From Phycisphaerae bacterium (lineage in GTDB: Bacteria > Planctomycetota > Phycisphaerae > UBA1845 > JAFGLZ01): a stretch of 64,000 nucleotides of DNA. The stretch's first letter is position 1. Each line of letters starts with the position of its first letter. The stretch covers positions 1 through 64,000 of the forward strand of contig JAFGLZ010000088.1 in assembly GCA_016927755.1 (NCBI GenBank), written 5' to 3'. A program made the position numbers and the translations under genes. The notes below the pieces were generated by a model that was not told where the DNA came from, searched no databases, and saw nothing but the letters and a program-made list of their open reading frames with translations. This document shows positions 26,801 through 35,562 of this stretch, one piece after another.

Positions 26801-27924
26801 TCCGCGTCGGAGAATCCGTCGTCCCGTCGCTGAGTGATCGTATCGGCGCTGTCCTTGTACTCGATGTACCGATACCCCAGGAGCCGGAACCCCTCGAGGC
26901 CCCTCCGCTTCCACTGCGTCTGCAGCGTCCGGATCGCCCCCTGGCGAATCCACTTGCCCGAATCCACCATGAGCTGCTTCAACTCCTCCCGAGGCATGGG
27001 CTGCGGCCACGCCGGCAGCCAGATCCGCGGAATCGTCACCTCCGGCCCGTCCGGCAGACGACGAACCAGCTCGTCCGCCGCCATGCCGATCGTCTTGGCG
27101 TCGCGCCCCCCCACGACGATCACGTTCTTGCCCCGCCCGTGCGGGTTGTGAATCGTCATCAAGTTGAACTCCCCCGGCTCGGGACGCGGAATGAACCCCC
27201 AACTCCGAGGCGAGGTCCGCAGGATGGCGATGTTGCTGTAAAGGTCCCCCAACATGATGAGATGCCATCGCTCGAAATCCTCCGGGCCGACCTTGTCCGC
27301 CGGGCGGATCTCCGGCCTCTTACCGCCCCGCTTGCCGATCTCCCCCGCCAACCGCTCCGCGACGTCGCGGCACGACCCGTCGTCAGGCAGCACGATCTGG
27401 CACAGCGCCTCTCCCTGCCGCGCCAGCGTCGTCGTCAGATGCTGCGGCTTGAGCTGCTTGAACCGATAGTCGAGTCCCTGACGAAACACCCGAACCTGAT
27501 CGACGTACACCCCGCTGCCCTCGATCAACGTAATCGTCAGTCGAACCGCTCCCTCGGCCCCACGCTGGAAATGCCCCTTGGCCCGTGTGAACACGGAGTT
27601 CGTCGGATACAGCGCCCGCAACGTCTGCTCACCGGCCTGAACCCGAAGCTCGTTGAACGTGTCCGGATCCTTCGCCCGAGCCCGGATCTGAAGCGAATAG
27701 GCCCCCTCGCCAAGAGCGACCTCGATGTCCAGTGATGCCCCCGGTTCCGCCAGCAGAACGGCCTTACCCCCGGACGCCCCCTCGACCTTGCTCGCCTTCT
27801 CGGCCGTGACGCATTGCTCCGCCTCCCACACCTTGGATGCGAAAGCGCTCGACGAAGAAGCCGAACCCGTCCCGGACGAGGCCGCCAGAACCGCTGCAAA
27901 CCAGCCTATGACGCTGTGGATCAT
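23815..27924 (-). CDS. secreted heparinase-like polysaccharide lyase with CBM and FG-GAP repeats
   Basis: About 1369 residues from ATG 27924, chosen over GTG 27945 because GGGAG lies 8 bases ahead. A signal peptide (MIHSVIGWFAAVLAASSGTGSA) is followed by a CBM6/35-like module beginning KVWEAEQCV and ending YVDQVRVFRQG. Next comes a GH67N-like alpha/beta module (NVIVVGGRDAKTIGMAADELVRRLP), then an alpha/alpha toroid of about 350 residues. A beta-sandwich region follows with SGGYHGHWDGNSILRLTDNGRVWLCEGDYLNGDLKDHNTVTI, resembling heparinase II/III family lyases. The C-terminal 400 residues contain several FG-GAP/VCBS repeats of the AAGDMDGDGVEEVVVGCEDG type, a calcium-binding beta propeller. It likely cleaves an acidic polysaccharide outside the cytoplasm. 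The mixed architecture is unusual. Confidence 0.8.
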   Translation of the reverse strand: MIHSVIGWFAAVLAASSGTGSASSSSAFASKVWEAEQCVTAEKASKVEGASGGKAVLLAEPGASLDIEVALGEGAYSLQIRARAKDPDTFNELRVQAGEQTLRALYPTNSVFTRAKGHFQRGAEGAVRLTITLIEGSGVYVDQVRVFRQGLDYRFKQLKPQHLTTTLARQGEALCQIVLPDDGSCRDVAERLAGEIGKRGGKRPEIRPADKVGPEDFERWHLIMLGDLYSNIAILRTSPRSWGFIPRPEPGEFNLMTIHNPHGRGKNVIVVGGRDAKTIGMAADELVRRLPDGPEVTIPRIWLPAWPQPMPREELKQLMVDSGKWIRQGAIRTLQTQWKRRGLEGFRLLGYRYIEYKDSADTITQRRDDGFSDAEFFKVISAWDRWEEDPYFSDAERLELTEAMWRLFEMCIDPFGRYVGGGQHLKLDQIAERVRAQTPEIRHNHQTFPAMSFAYAADYFGKYYGLGEAKVLAELADRVYEGQAPCAKPQCDSCGYQSITMIHMIRHAVARGDWEYVRGPQARQFLRLEFMSRDNQGMPVGYGDSGGYIGQAVSPWLADVSSSWSGATGGRFDPNEIGAEKLLGVYVHPLEPRWHAKFKGEPPVEACFDKVSFRGACDPNRAYLLLDGLSGGYHGHWDGNSILRLTDNGRVWLCEGDYLNGDLKDHNTVTIVKDGQSGRGPICTRLVNRADLHGLGATRTRWEDYCQTTWDRHVLWHKTDDVFMVVDDLTAKADGTYDFKCRWRTLGEVKQEAGSLEVAQKDGQRFFIRSAGPCRMRLSDDERDGRKNWSKYPYAEPVTRLVVEQDVRQMKKGQRRTFVNVMYAVGPGQEKEYEALVLSPGVVVLKGSEPAIAGVGGLRVGDRSVEAGQFWVSDEGIYLAGLKAIRSGDIALTANPPVDFSWPLEDDVATVTASRGSKVTLATLVGTTIEVDGKSLTSQGVDEPLVLDLSAGEHRVVLLWASAGAKDYVRLTIPLAIEAARLLRKSAVGEKEADSNMEGVWKASMPAAVTALAAGDMDGDGVEEVVVGCEDGALQVLDGSGSVMWSHKFGAKVNDVCVADVDLDGAKEVVAGVEDEHVYVVKAGGTRLWSRRFEPYNETKAHVRVVHVADFDRDGSPEVAVGCSNSCFHVLDNKGRPRVGKDGARWELETYHEASAIGSGDLDGDGQVELLAGCTYFARYIRNFQRRGGNGLHTLKGCISGCGSIATADVDGDGKPEAVFADKDGRVAAAEQNGPYKAKVLWEQFVGDDEITKLVSRDLDGDGGGDLAVASRSGFVARLASSDGRVQWVRYGKADMTDVAAGDMNGDDRPDLISVNLDGTVRVHDASGQLLAQQGLGKPLTKVVVVKCGQGRRTAFVAAGGELRGVRVR

Positions 27925-28176
27925 CGACGTGTCTCCCGAAAACACCGCGACACCGCGGTGGTCGTCTACGCAATCCGCTCCGTGTGAGGATACGACGACA
28001 TGATAGCTGTAGGGCCAAGGACCCTAAACCGTTGAATACGACACCGGACATGTTCGGACAAGCGTTGATGCGTCGACCGGAAGGGCGCCCCGTCCGCTTC
28101 ACGCGCGGAACGGAAGCCAGTGGCTCAACCGCACGAGACTCACTCACGCAAACGCCGCTGCCCCCCCGACCGTGCG

Positions 28177-29571
28177 TCAGGTGGTCGCCTCGTCGGCAAG
28201 CGGTAGCCGTATCTCCACGATAAGCCCGCCATCGGGCGCATTGGTTGCCTTGACGGTCCCGCCGTGGACGTTAACGGCCCGCTGCGTAATGGCCAGGCCC
28301 AGCCCCGTGCCCCCCGTCTGCCGATCCCTCGCCTCGCCCACGCGATGGAAAGGACGGAAAACCTCGGCCAGCGCGTCCTCGGGAATCCCCTCGCCGTGGT
28401 CCCGAACCCGGATCAGCGCCTGTCGATCCCCTTCCGAAACGCCCCCCTCACACGCCAACGTCACCTCGACTTCGGTGTCCTTGGCCGTGTACAGAACCGC
28501 GTTGCGAAGCACGTTCTCGATCGCGCTGTGAAGCAGATCCCACTGCCCCAGGACGCTGCAATGCTCCGACTGAAGAACGCGCACCCTCCGCCCCCGGTTC
28601 CGCGCCTCGAAGTCCGCGTTCTCCACCGCGTCGTCCAGAACCTCCGCCAGATCGACCGGGACGGCCTGCAGCCCTTCAGCCCCCGTCTCCAACCGAGTCA
28701 GCGCAAGAAGCTGGCCGATCAGGTCGTTGAGTCGACCCGACTCGCGCTCGATCCGCTCGAGCGCCCCCACCGCCTCGGGGCCCGATCGTTTCCGAGCCAA
28801 CTCCAGCGCCACGCTCAATCGCGCCAGCGGAGAACGCAGCTCGTGCGAAATGTCCCTCAGCAGCGTGCGCTGGGCCGCCAGAAGCGACTCGACCCGCTCC
28901 GCCATGTAGTCAAAATCCCGGGCCAGATCCCCGATCTCGTCCCGTCGACGCCCAACGACCTTCCCCACGCGAACCGACAAATCCCCATCGGCCAACTGAC
29001 GCGTGGCCGTTCGGAGTTTCCGAACGGGACTGGCGATGTACCGAACCAGCCAATAGCACACGACGCCCATCGCCAGGAACGTCGCGCCCGCTCGGACCAG
29101 ACGGGCCTCCGCCTCCATCGAGTACGGCCGCCTGCCGAAACCAGGGCTCTCGCTCACGAAGACGAATCGGTCGCCGGCGGGATCAACAGCCCTCCGAGCC
29201 GCAAGCGCCGTCCTGCCCCTCAGCGCCATCTGCCGCTCGCCCGTCTCCAGAGCCTGGGCCGCCAACTCGCGGATCCTCGGAGTCACATCGACCCCGCGCA
29301 CCTCGTTGCCCTGATCGTCGAGCAGGTACCCGCTGACCTCGCCGGCGCCGGCAATCGCGTCCAGGTAGGCCGCAACCGCCTCCTTCCCGCCTTTGGCTAG
29401 CTTCTCCTCCACCGCGTCCCCCGACAGATTCAGAACGTCCGTCGTCAGCCCGACCCACCCCTGATACAGCCCGCCCGAACGCATCCAGATCGCCGAGTAG
29501 ACGTACACGATGCTGGTCAGCGTCGAGGCCAGCCAGAACCACAGGAACACCTTGAGAAAAAGGCTTCGCAT
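28177..29571 (-). CDS. sensor histidine kinase, CpxA-like
   Basis: 464 residues. Two membrane helices (about 6-30 and 160-180) flank a periplasmic sensor region of about 130 residues. A HAMP domain follows (IASPVRKLRTATRQLADGDLSVRV, about 180-235), then HisKA with RTLLRDISHELRSPLARLSVALELAR (phospho-acceptor H243). The ATPase core shows N-box VLRNAVLYT, G1 VRDHGEGIPEDAL and G2 GGTGLGLAITQRAVNVHGG. The family autophosphorylates on His and passes phosphate to the partner regulator, here the CpxR-like gene 60 bases upstream in the same operon. The HisKA-HAMP arrangement and HELRSPLARL wording are typical of CpxA-type envelope-stress kinases. The stimulus is unknown. Confidence 0.93.
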   Translation of the reverse strand: MRSLFLKVFLWFWLASTLTSIVYVYSAIWMRSGGLYQGWVGLTTDVLNLSGDAVEEKLAKGGKEAVAAYLDAIAGAGEVSGYLLDDQGNEVRGVDVTPRIRELAAQALETGERQMALRGRTALAARRAVDPAGDRFVFVSESPGFGRRPYSMEAEARLVRAGATFLAMGVVCYWLVRYIASPVRKLRTATRQLADGDLSVRVGKVVGRRRDEIGDLARDFDYMAERVESLLAAQRTLLRDISHELRSPLARLSVALELARKRSGPEAVGALERIERESGRLNDLIGQLLALTRLETGAEGLQAVPVDLAEVLDDAVENADFEARNRGRRVRVLQSEHCSVLGQWDLLHSAIENVLRNAVLYTAKDTEVEVTLACEGGVSEGDRQALIRVRDHGEGIPEDALAEVFRPFHRVGEARDRQTGGTGLGLAITQRAVNVHGGTVKATNAPDGGLIVEIRLPLADEATT

Positions 29572-29631
29572 TCCGTCCCACCGATTCTGCCACGGGAGGC
29601 TGATCAGGCAGGCTCCCCTCCGACGGCAGAC

Positions 29632-30360
29632 CTAACGACTGTGCGTTGATGTGCTCGGGATCGTATAGACGTACCCGACCCCGCGAACGGCCTTGATGCG
29701 CTCCACGTCCCCACACTTGGCGCCGAGCTTCTTGCGGAGGTTGCTCACGTGCATGTCCACGCTCCGGTCGAGCGGCGTCAGCTCGCGATCCAGCGCGGCC
29801 TCGAACAGATCCGTCCGAGGAACCACCGCCCCCGCCGAACGCAACAGCGTCTCCAGCAACCCGAACTCCGCCGTCGTCAGATCGACCACCTTGCCGTCCT
29901 GACGAACCACCCGGGCGCCCACGTCCAGCTCCACGTCCCCAACCCGCAAACGCTCCATCCGCCCCGGACCCCCGTTGCCCACCGATTCGCCCGCGCGACG
30001 GAGAATCGCCCGGATCCGCGCGACCAGTTCCCGAGGATTGAACGGCTTCGGAAGGTAATCGTCCGCCCCCAACTCGAGCCCGACGATCCGATCCACGTCG
30101 TCACCACGAGCCGTCAGCATCAATACGGGAACGACCGACTTCGAGCGAATCCGCCGGAGAACGTCCAGACCGTTCATGCCGGGCAGCATGACGTCCACGA
30201 TCACCAGCGCGTGCTCCCCCGACAGCGCGCGCTCAACCCCCTGCTCGCCCCTCAAGACCGATTCGACCTGAAACCCTTCCGGCTCCAAGTACTCGGTCAC
30301 CAGCTCACAAAGCTCGACGTCGTCGTCGATGACCAACAGCCGATCCGTCGTCCGATCCAA
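29632..30360 (-). CDS. OmpR/CpxR-family response regulator
   Basis: 242 residues. The receiver domain has acidic residues D12-D14 (VIDDDVELC), phospho-acceptor D56 (ALVIVDVMLPGMNGLDVL), T83 of LTARGDDVD and K105 (DDYLPKPFNPREL). The C-terminal winged helix shows DLTTAEFGLLETLLRSAGAVVPRTDLFEAALDRELTPLDRSVDMHVSNLRKKLG and a final KAVRGVGYVY, as in OmpR/PhoB regulators and close to CpxR. It precedes the histidine kinase gene, with which it forms a two-component system. Its targets are not visible here, though the flanking lyase, esterase and sulfatase genes make polysaccharide or envelope control plausible. Confidence 0.95.
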   Translation of the reverse strand: MDRTTDRLLVIDDDVELCELVTEYLEPEGFQVESVLRGEQGVERALSGEHALVIVDVMLPGMNGLDVLRRIRSKSVVPVLMLTARGDDVDRIVGLELGADDYLPKPFNPRELVARIRAILRRAGESVGNGGPGRMERLRVGDVELDVGARVVRQDGKVVDLTTAEFGLLETLLRSAGAVVPRTDLFEAALDRELTPLDRSVDMHVSNLRKKLGAKCGDVERIKAVRGVGYVYTIPSTSTHSR

Positions 30361-30763
30361 TACGCGCTCCCCGTCTCACGGCCTCGCCCCGTGCACTTAT
30401 TCTATCACGAGCCTACGATTCCACACGCTACGGTTGAGCAATGTTTTGTAAAGAAGCGTCAGCGTGTCCGCCAGTGGGGCTGACCAAACTATACAGTTCA
30501 ATGACGGACTTTCCGGGAGCTTTGGCGCATAATACGGACCGCTACACCTCCTAACCATGCGAAGGCACGAGGCGTAGGGCCCGAGATCCCCCGGTGGGGG
30601 GACCAGGAGTAGTCTCAAAGGCTTGGGTCCACGCCTCGACCTTCGCTGTTTTTTGCGCCCGTCGGCTCAACCAGACGAGGGACCCGCCGCTGGCGCTTTG
30701 TCTCCAGCCACGCGCTCCATTGCGTCGCCTGCTCCGCCACCAGCGCCGCCAACACCTCCTTCT

Positions 30764-30784
30764 AAAAGGGGACATTCTACTTTT
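30764..30784. repeat. short palindromic element (AAAAG...CTTTT)
   Basis: A 21-base element begins AAAAGGGGACATTC and ends TACTTTT, so its ends form an imperfect inverted repeat. The GGGGAC core and length are reminiscent of terminal sequences seen at REP-associated transposase units. Only one copy is visible in this window, so the assignment is tentative. Confidence 0.35.
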
Positions 30785-31048
30785 CCGCTCGCTGGCGCGA
30801 CTCTCTGCGCCGTCTCGCACGCTTTCCTGACGTGCCAAGGACGGGCGGAACAGGTGTTTGCTGGCAAGGATGTCCCACACATCAACGATTTGTGCCTCAG
30901 ACGAACTCGGTCGCTACCCTCGAAGAGCAACCACGGTCCGGCCTGCAGCGCTGTGGCAACAGATCGAGCACTCCCCGGTCCCCCCGCATGCCCCCAGCCA
31001 ACGCGTTTGACCCCGCATGAGCCCTCTGATACGTTCACCCCGTTCGCC

Positions 31049-31087
31049 GAACCGCAAAGGGAGGGCGAGGCTCCCGCCGAGCCGCAA
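31049..31087 (+). repeat. dispersed GEAPAEP-type intergenic repeat
   Basis: Read in one frame the DNA gives EPQREGEAPAEPQKKGE; the other strand reads CGSAGASPS. I recognise this wording from dispersed short repeats in planctomycete and other genomes that are often mistranslated. It contains GGGAG...CTCCC pairing and ends about 24 bases before the esterase start, so it lies in that gene's leader. Confidence 0.5.
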
Positions 31088-31110
31088 AAGAAGGGCGAAA
31101 GGAACCCGAC

Positions 31111-31998
31111 GTGAACCACCCCGTCGCCGAAATGCTCATCCTGATCGGCGCGGCGCTCCCCGCAAGCTCCGCCGCCGCCGCCAAGACCCAACCCGACGAC
31201 AAGATCCTCTACAAGACCGTCGGTCAAACGAAGCTCTACCTACACGTCTTCCGCCCCGAAGGCGCCAAGCCCGCCGACAACCGCCCCTGCATCGTCTTCT
31301 TCTTCGGCGGCGGGTGGAAGGGCGGATCCCCCTCCCAGTTCTACGAGCACGCGCGATACCTCGCCTCCCGCGGCATGGTCGCCTGCGCCGCCGAGTATCG
31401 CGTCCAGAGCAAACACAAGGCCACACCCTACGAGTGCGTCCAGGACGCAAAGTCCGCCATCCGCTGGGTGCGAAGCCACGCCCGACAGCTCGGCGTCGAC
31501 CCCAACCGAATCGCCGCAGGCGGAGGATCGGCCGGCGGACACGTCGCCGCCGCCACCGGAACCCTCAGAGGATTTGACGAGCCGGGAGAGGACACCGGCG
31601 TCAGCGCCAGACCCAACGCCCTTGTCCTCTTCAACCCCGTCTTCGACAACGGCCCAAACGGCTACGGCCACGACCGGGTCAAGGGCCGCTGGCGTGAGTT
31701 TTCCCCCATGCACAACATCGACGAGCACACGCCCCCGACGATCGTCTTCCTCGGGATGAAGGACAAGCTCATCCCCATCGCCACCGCCGAGAAGTACGAG
31801 GACCTCATGACCGACGCCGGCGTCCGCTGCGACCTCCACCTCTACGAGAACCAACCCCACGGCTTCTTCAACTATCGAGGCGGAAGCAACCCCTTCTACT
31901 ACCAGACCGTCATCGAAGCCGACAAGTTCCTAACCTCCCTCGGCTACCTAAAAGGAACCCCAACCCTCCGCGCCCCAACGAGCCAGGCGAAGCCATAG
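31111..31998 (+). CDS. secreted alpha/beta-hydrolase (esterase/lipase-like)
   Basis: 295 residues with a short hydrophobic N terminus (about 5-24, LILIGAALPASSAAAA) that looks like a signal peptide. The hydrolase core has VFFFGGGWKGGSP at 62-74, where the usual HGGGW oxyanion motif has Phe in place of His. The nucleophile elbow is AAGGGSAGGHVA (S140), with Asp in FLGMKDKLIP and His in YENQPHGFFNY completing a Ser-Asp-His triad. This matches the BD-FAE/carboxylesterase group, which removes ester groups such as acetyl from polysaccharides. The final 12 or so residues are low complexity. It converges with the orphan DUF433 gene. Location near sulfatase and lyase genes supports a carbohydrate-esterase role, but the substrate is unproven. 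Confidence 0.85.
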   Translation: MNHPVAEMLILIGAALPASSAAAAKTQPDDKILYKTVGQTKLYLHVFRPEGAKPADNRPCIVFFFGGGWKGGSPSQFYEHARYLASRGMVACAAEYRVQSKHKATPYECVQDAKSAIRWVRSHARQLGVDPNRIAAGGGSAGGHVAAATGTLRGFDEPGEDTGVSARPNALVLFNPVFDNGPNGYGHDRVKGRWREFSPMHNIDEHTPPTIVFLGMKDKLIPIATAEKYEDLMTDAGVRCDLHLYENQPHGFFNYRGGSNPFYYQTVIEADKFLTSLGYLKGTPTLRAPTSQAKP

Positions 31999-32076
31999 GA
32001 TGCGCCCGAGTGAGCCATAACGGCTGATGGCCCTTCGGCTGACTCGGTAGGCCCGCCCAGAGTTCAATCATGGACC

Positions 32077-32322
32077 TCATCGGGCAACTTCAATCGCATC
32101 AAGTGAATCGTGCGCAATCACCGCGTGCGCATAAGCAAAGCAGGCACGAATGTCATACGGTTCCATATCGGGAAAGTCCGCCAGGATCGCCTCGCAAGTC
32201 TCGCCCCGCGCAAGAAGGCTCAGGATCATCTCCACCGAAATTCGCATGCCCCGGATGATAGGCTTGCCCCCGAAGATTTCGCGGTCCGCCGTTATCCGCT
32301 TCAGCAACCCGTCTTCTGTCAT
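32077..32322 (-). CDS. orphan DUF433 antitoxin-like protein
   Basis: 81 residues from ATG 32322, chosen because GAGGGG precedes it by about 7 bases; an upstream extension to 32355 adds 11 arginine-rich residues. The DUF433 signature is clear: LLKRITADREIFGGKPIIRGMRISVEMILSLLARGETCEAILADFPDMEPYDIRACFAYA. No DUF5615 partner is adjacent on either side: upstream is the sulfatase (43 bases away) and downstream is the convergent esterase. It may be a solitary antitoxin or a remnant of a pair like the one at 15.9 kb. The two DUF433 copies are clearly homologous but diverged. Confidence 0.82.
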   Translation of the reverse strand: MTEDGLLKRITADREIFGGKPIIRGMRISVEMILSLLARGETCEAILADFPDMEPYDIRACFAYAHAVIAHDSLDAIEVAR

Positions 32323-32364
32323 GTCGCTGCCCCTCGACCGCTCCCGCGCGCCCATCCCCCACGA

Positions 32365-34137
<1,773 letters not shown>

Positions 34138-34224
34138 GATTCACGTTCCTCACATAAGGATGATGATTGACGTGGGTCACTATCGCGCGTCGAGCCGGGC
34201 CCGTCAACGCCATACGACGCGCGC

Positions 34225-35415
34225 TCACCAGATGATGTGTCGAGACCCCGCCGGCGTCCACCGCGGCCGCTGATTCCGGTCCAGCAGATCCACCGCCTGA
34301 GCGGCCGCGTTGTCCGAGGCGCCGGTCTTGACGTGCGGATCGATCACCTCGGCCAGCGCCTCCGACATCCGCCGGCGCCGTTCCGGATCCGCGAGCAGCT
34401 CCACCGCCCGCGCCGCGATCGGCTCCGTGCTCCGGTAGTAGGGCATGAACTCCGGAACCACCTCGCGCCCCGCCAGAATGTTCACCATGCAGAAGTACTT
34501 CGTGCGAATCAGCCACCGCCCCAGCAGGTGATACCCCACCCGCGACGCGTTGTACATCACCACCATCGGCTTGTGATGGTACGCCGTCTCCACCGCCGCC
34601 GTCCCGCTGGCAACCAACACCAGATCCGCCGCGTTGATCAGGTCGATGTGACGCGACCGGAAGACCGGGATGTCCAGGCCCGACCTGCGCAGGATCTCCG
34701 CGATCACCCCCTCGGCCTCCGCGTCCGCCGCCGAGATCATCAGCCCCAACCCCTCGAACCGCCGGCGAAGCGTCCTGGCCACCTCCAACTGACCCGGAAG
34801 CACCTCCTCGATCACGTGCTTGCGGCTCCCGGGAAGCAGCGACACCGTCAGCGCGTTGCCCGCCCGACGCTCAGACACGAACGCCTCGTCCACCCGCCGG
34901 CGAGCCAGCGCGTCCCACAGCGGATGCCCCACGTAGACCGCGTCCACCCCGTGACCCCGAAAGTACGCCTCCTCGAACGGAAAGATCACCGCCAGCCGCC
35001 CAACGCGCGAACGGATCTTGTTCACCCGAAACTCCGCCCACGCCCACGTCTGAGGCGCGATGTAGTACAGCACCGGAATGCCCCGCGCCTTGCACCGCCG
35101 CGAAAACGGAAGGTGATACGTCGGCGCGTCCACCATGATCGCCAAATCCAGCGGCCGAGACGATAGCAGCCGGTCCACTCGACTGAACGTCATCAGCGCT
35201 TGCGGCACCTTCAGGAACGCGCTCGCCAGCATCGCCGAGTCCGACGTCATGTCCCGAACCGTCTCGCACCCGAGCCGACGCATCCTCGGCCCCGTCAAAC
35301 CCACGAACCGCGCCTCCGGACGAAGACGCCGAATCGCCTCGATCAGAGACGCCGCGTGGAGATCAGCGCTATGCTCGGCCGCCGAGATGAAAATGTTCGG
35401 TCTGCTGACGCTCAT
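34225..35415 (-). CDS. lpxB: lipid-A-disaccharide synthase
   Basis: 396 residues, normal for LpxB, a GT19 enzyme that joins UDP-2,3-diacylglucosamine and lipid X on the inner membrane face during lipid A synthesis. Diagnostic wording includes NIFISAAEHSADLHAASLIEAIRRLRPEARFVGLTGPRMRRLGCE (in place of the usual GExSGD start), VDAPTYHLPFSRRCKARGIPVLYYIAPQTWAWAEFRVNKI, AVIFPFEEAYFRGHGVDAVYVGHPL, LLPGSRKHVIEEVLP, ASGTAAVETAYHHKPMVVMY and MVNILAGREVVPEFM. It supports a Gram-negative outer membrane in the host. A repeat-bearing gap of 147 bases separates it from the heparinase-like gene. Unusually it stands alone, without lpxA, lpxD or fabZ. Confidence 0.95.
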   Translation of the reverse strand: MSVSRPNIFISAAEHSADLHAASLIEAIRRLRPEARFVGLTGPRMRRLGCETVRDMTSDSAMLASAFLKVPQALMTFSRVDRLLSSRPLDLAIMVDAPTYHLPFSRRCKARGIPVLYYIAPQTWAWAEFRVNKIRSRVGRLAVIFPFEEAYFRGHGVDAVYVGHPLWDALARRRVDEAFVSERRAGNALTVSLLPGSRKHVIEEVLPGQLEVARTLRRRFEGLGLMISAADAEAEGVIAEILRRSGLDIPVFRSRHIDLINAADLVLVASGTAAVETAYHHKPMVVMYNASRVGYHLLGRWLIRTKYFCMVNILAGREVVPEFMPYYRSTEPIAARAVELLADPERRRRMSEALAEVIDPHVKTGASDNAAAQAVDLLDRNQRPRWTPAGSRHIIW

Positions 35416-35512
35416 CCGATTCTCGATTGCAGCCTCGACACTCTAACGTCCGCCGCACGCCCCAGCAACGCCGCAATGATCCCTGGTCGCCGTAGACGAA
35501 GGTCGCCTGGGT

Positions 35513-35546
35513 GGCCCATCGCTTCAGCGATGGGGGACACGAATTC
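35513..35546. repeat. dispersed hairpin repeat, copy 1
   Basis: Within the 147-bp gap between lpxB and the heparinase-like gene. It contains the perfect stem CCCATCGC-TTCA-GCGATGGG at 35515-35534, then GGACACGAATTC. One frame reads HRFSDGGHEF. A second copy with one stem mismatch occurs at 41301-41332. The stem could also stabilise or end transcripts. Confidence 0.6.
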
Positions 35547-35562
35547 CCTCGCGGATTCACGA

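Larger units (their letters stand above)
30361..31110. other. 750-bp intergenic region with dispersed repeats
   Basis: No gene could be supported between the regulator and the esterase gene. Part of it (30540-30880) has open frames on the minus strand with Arg/Trp-rich composition and resembles decayed or repeat-derived DNA. It contains a short palindromic element at 30764-30784 and a GEAPAEP-type repeat at 31049-31087, listed separately. Confidence 0.5.
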
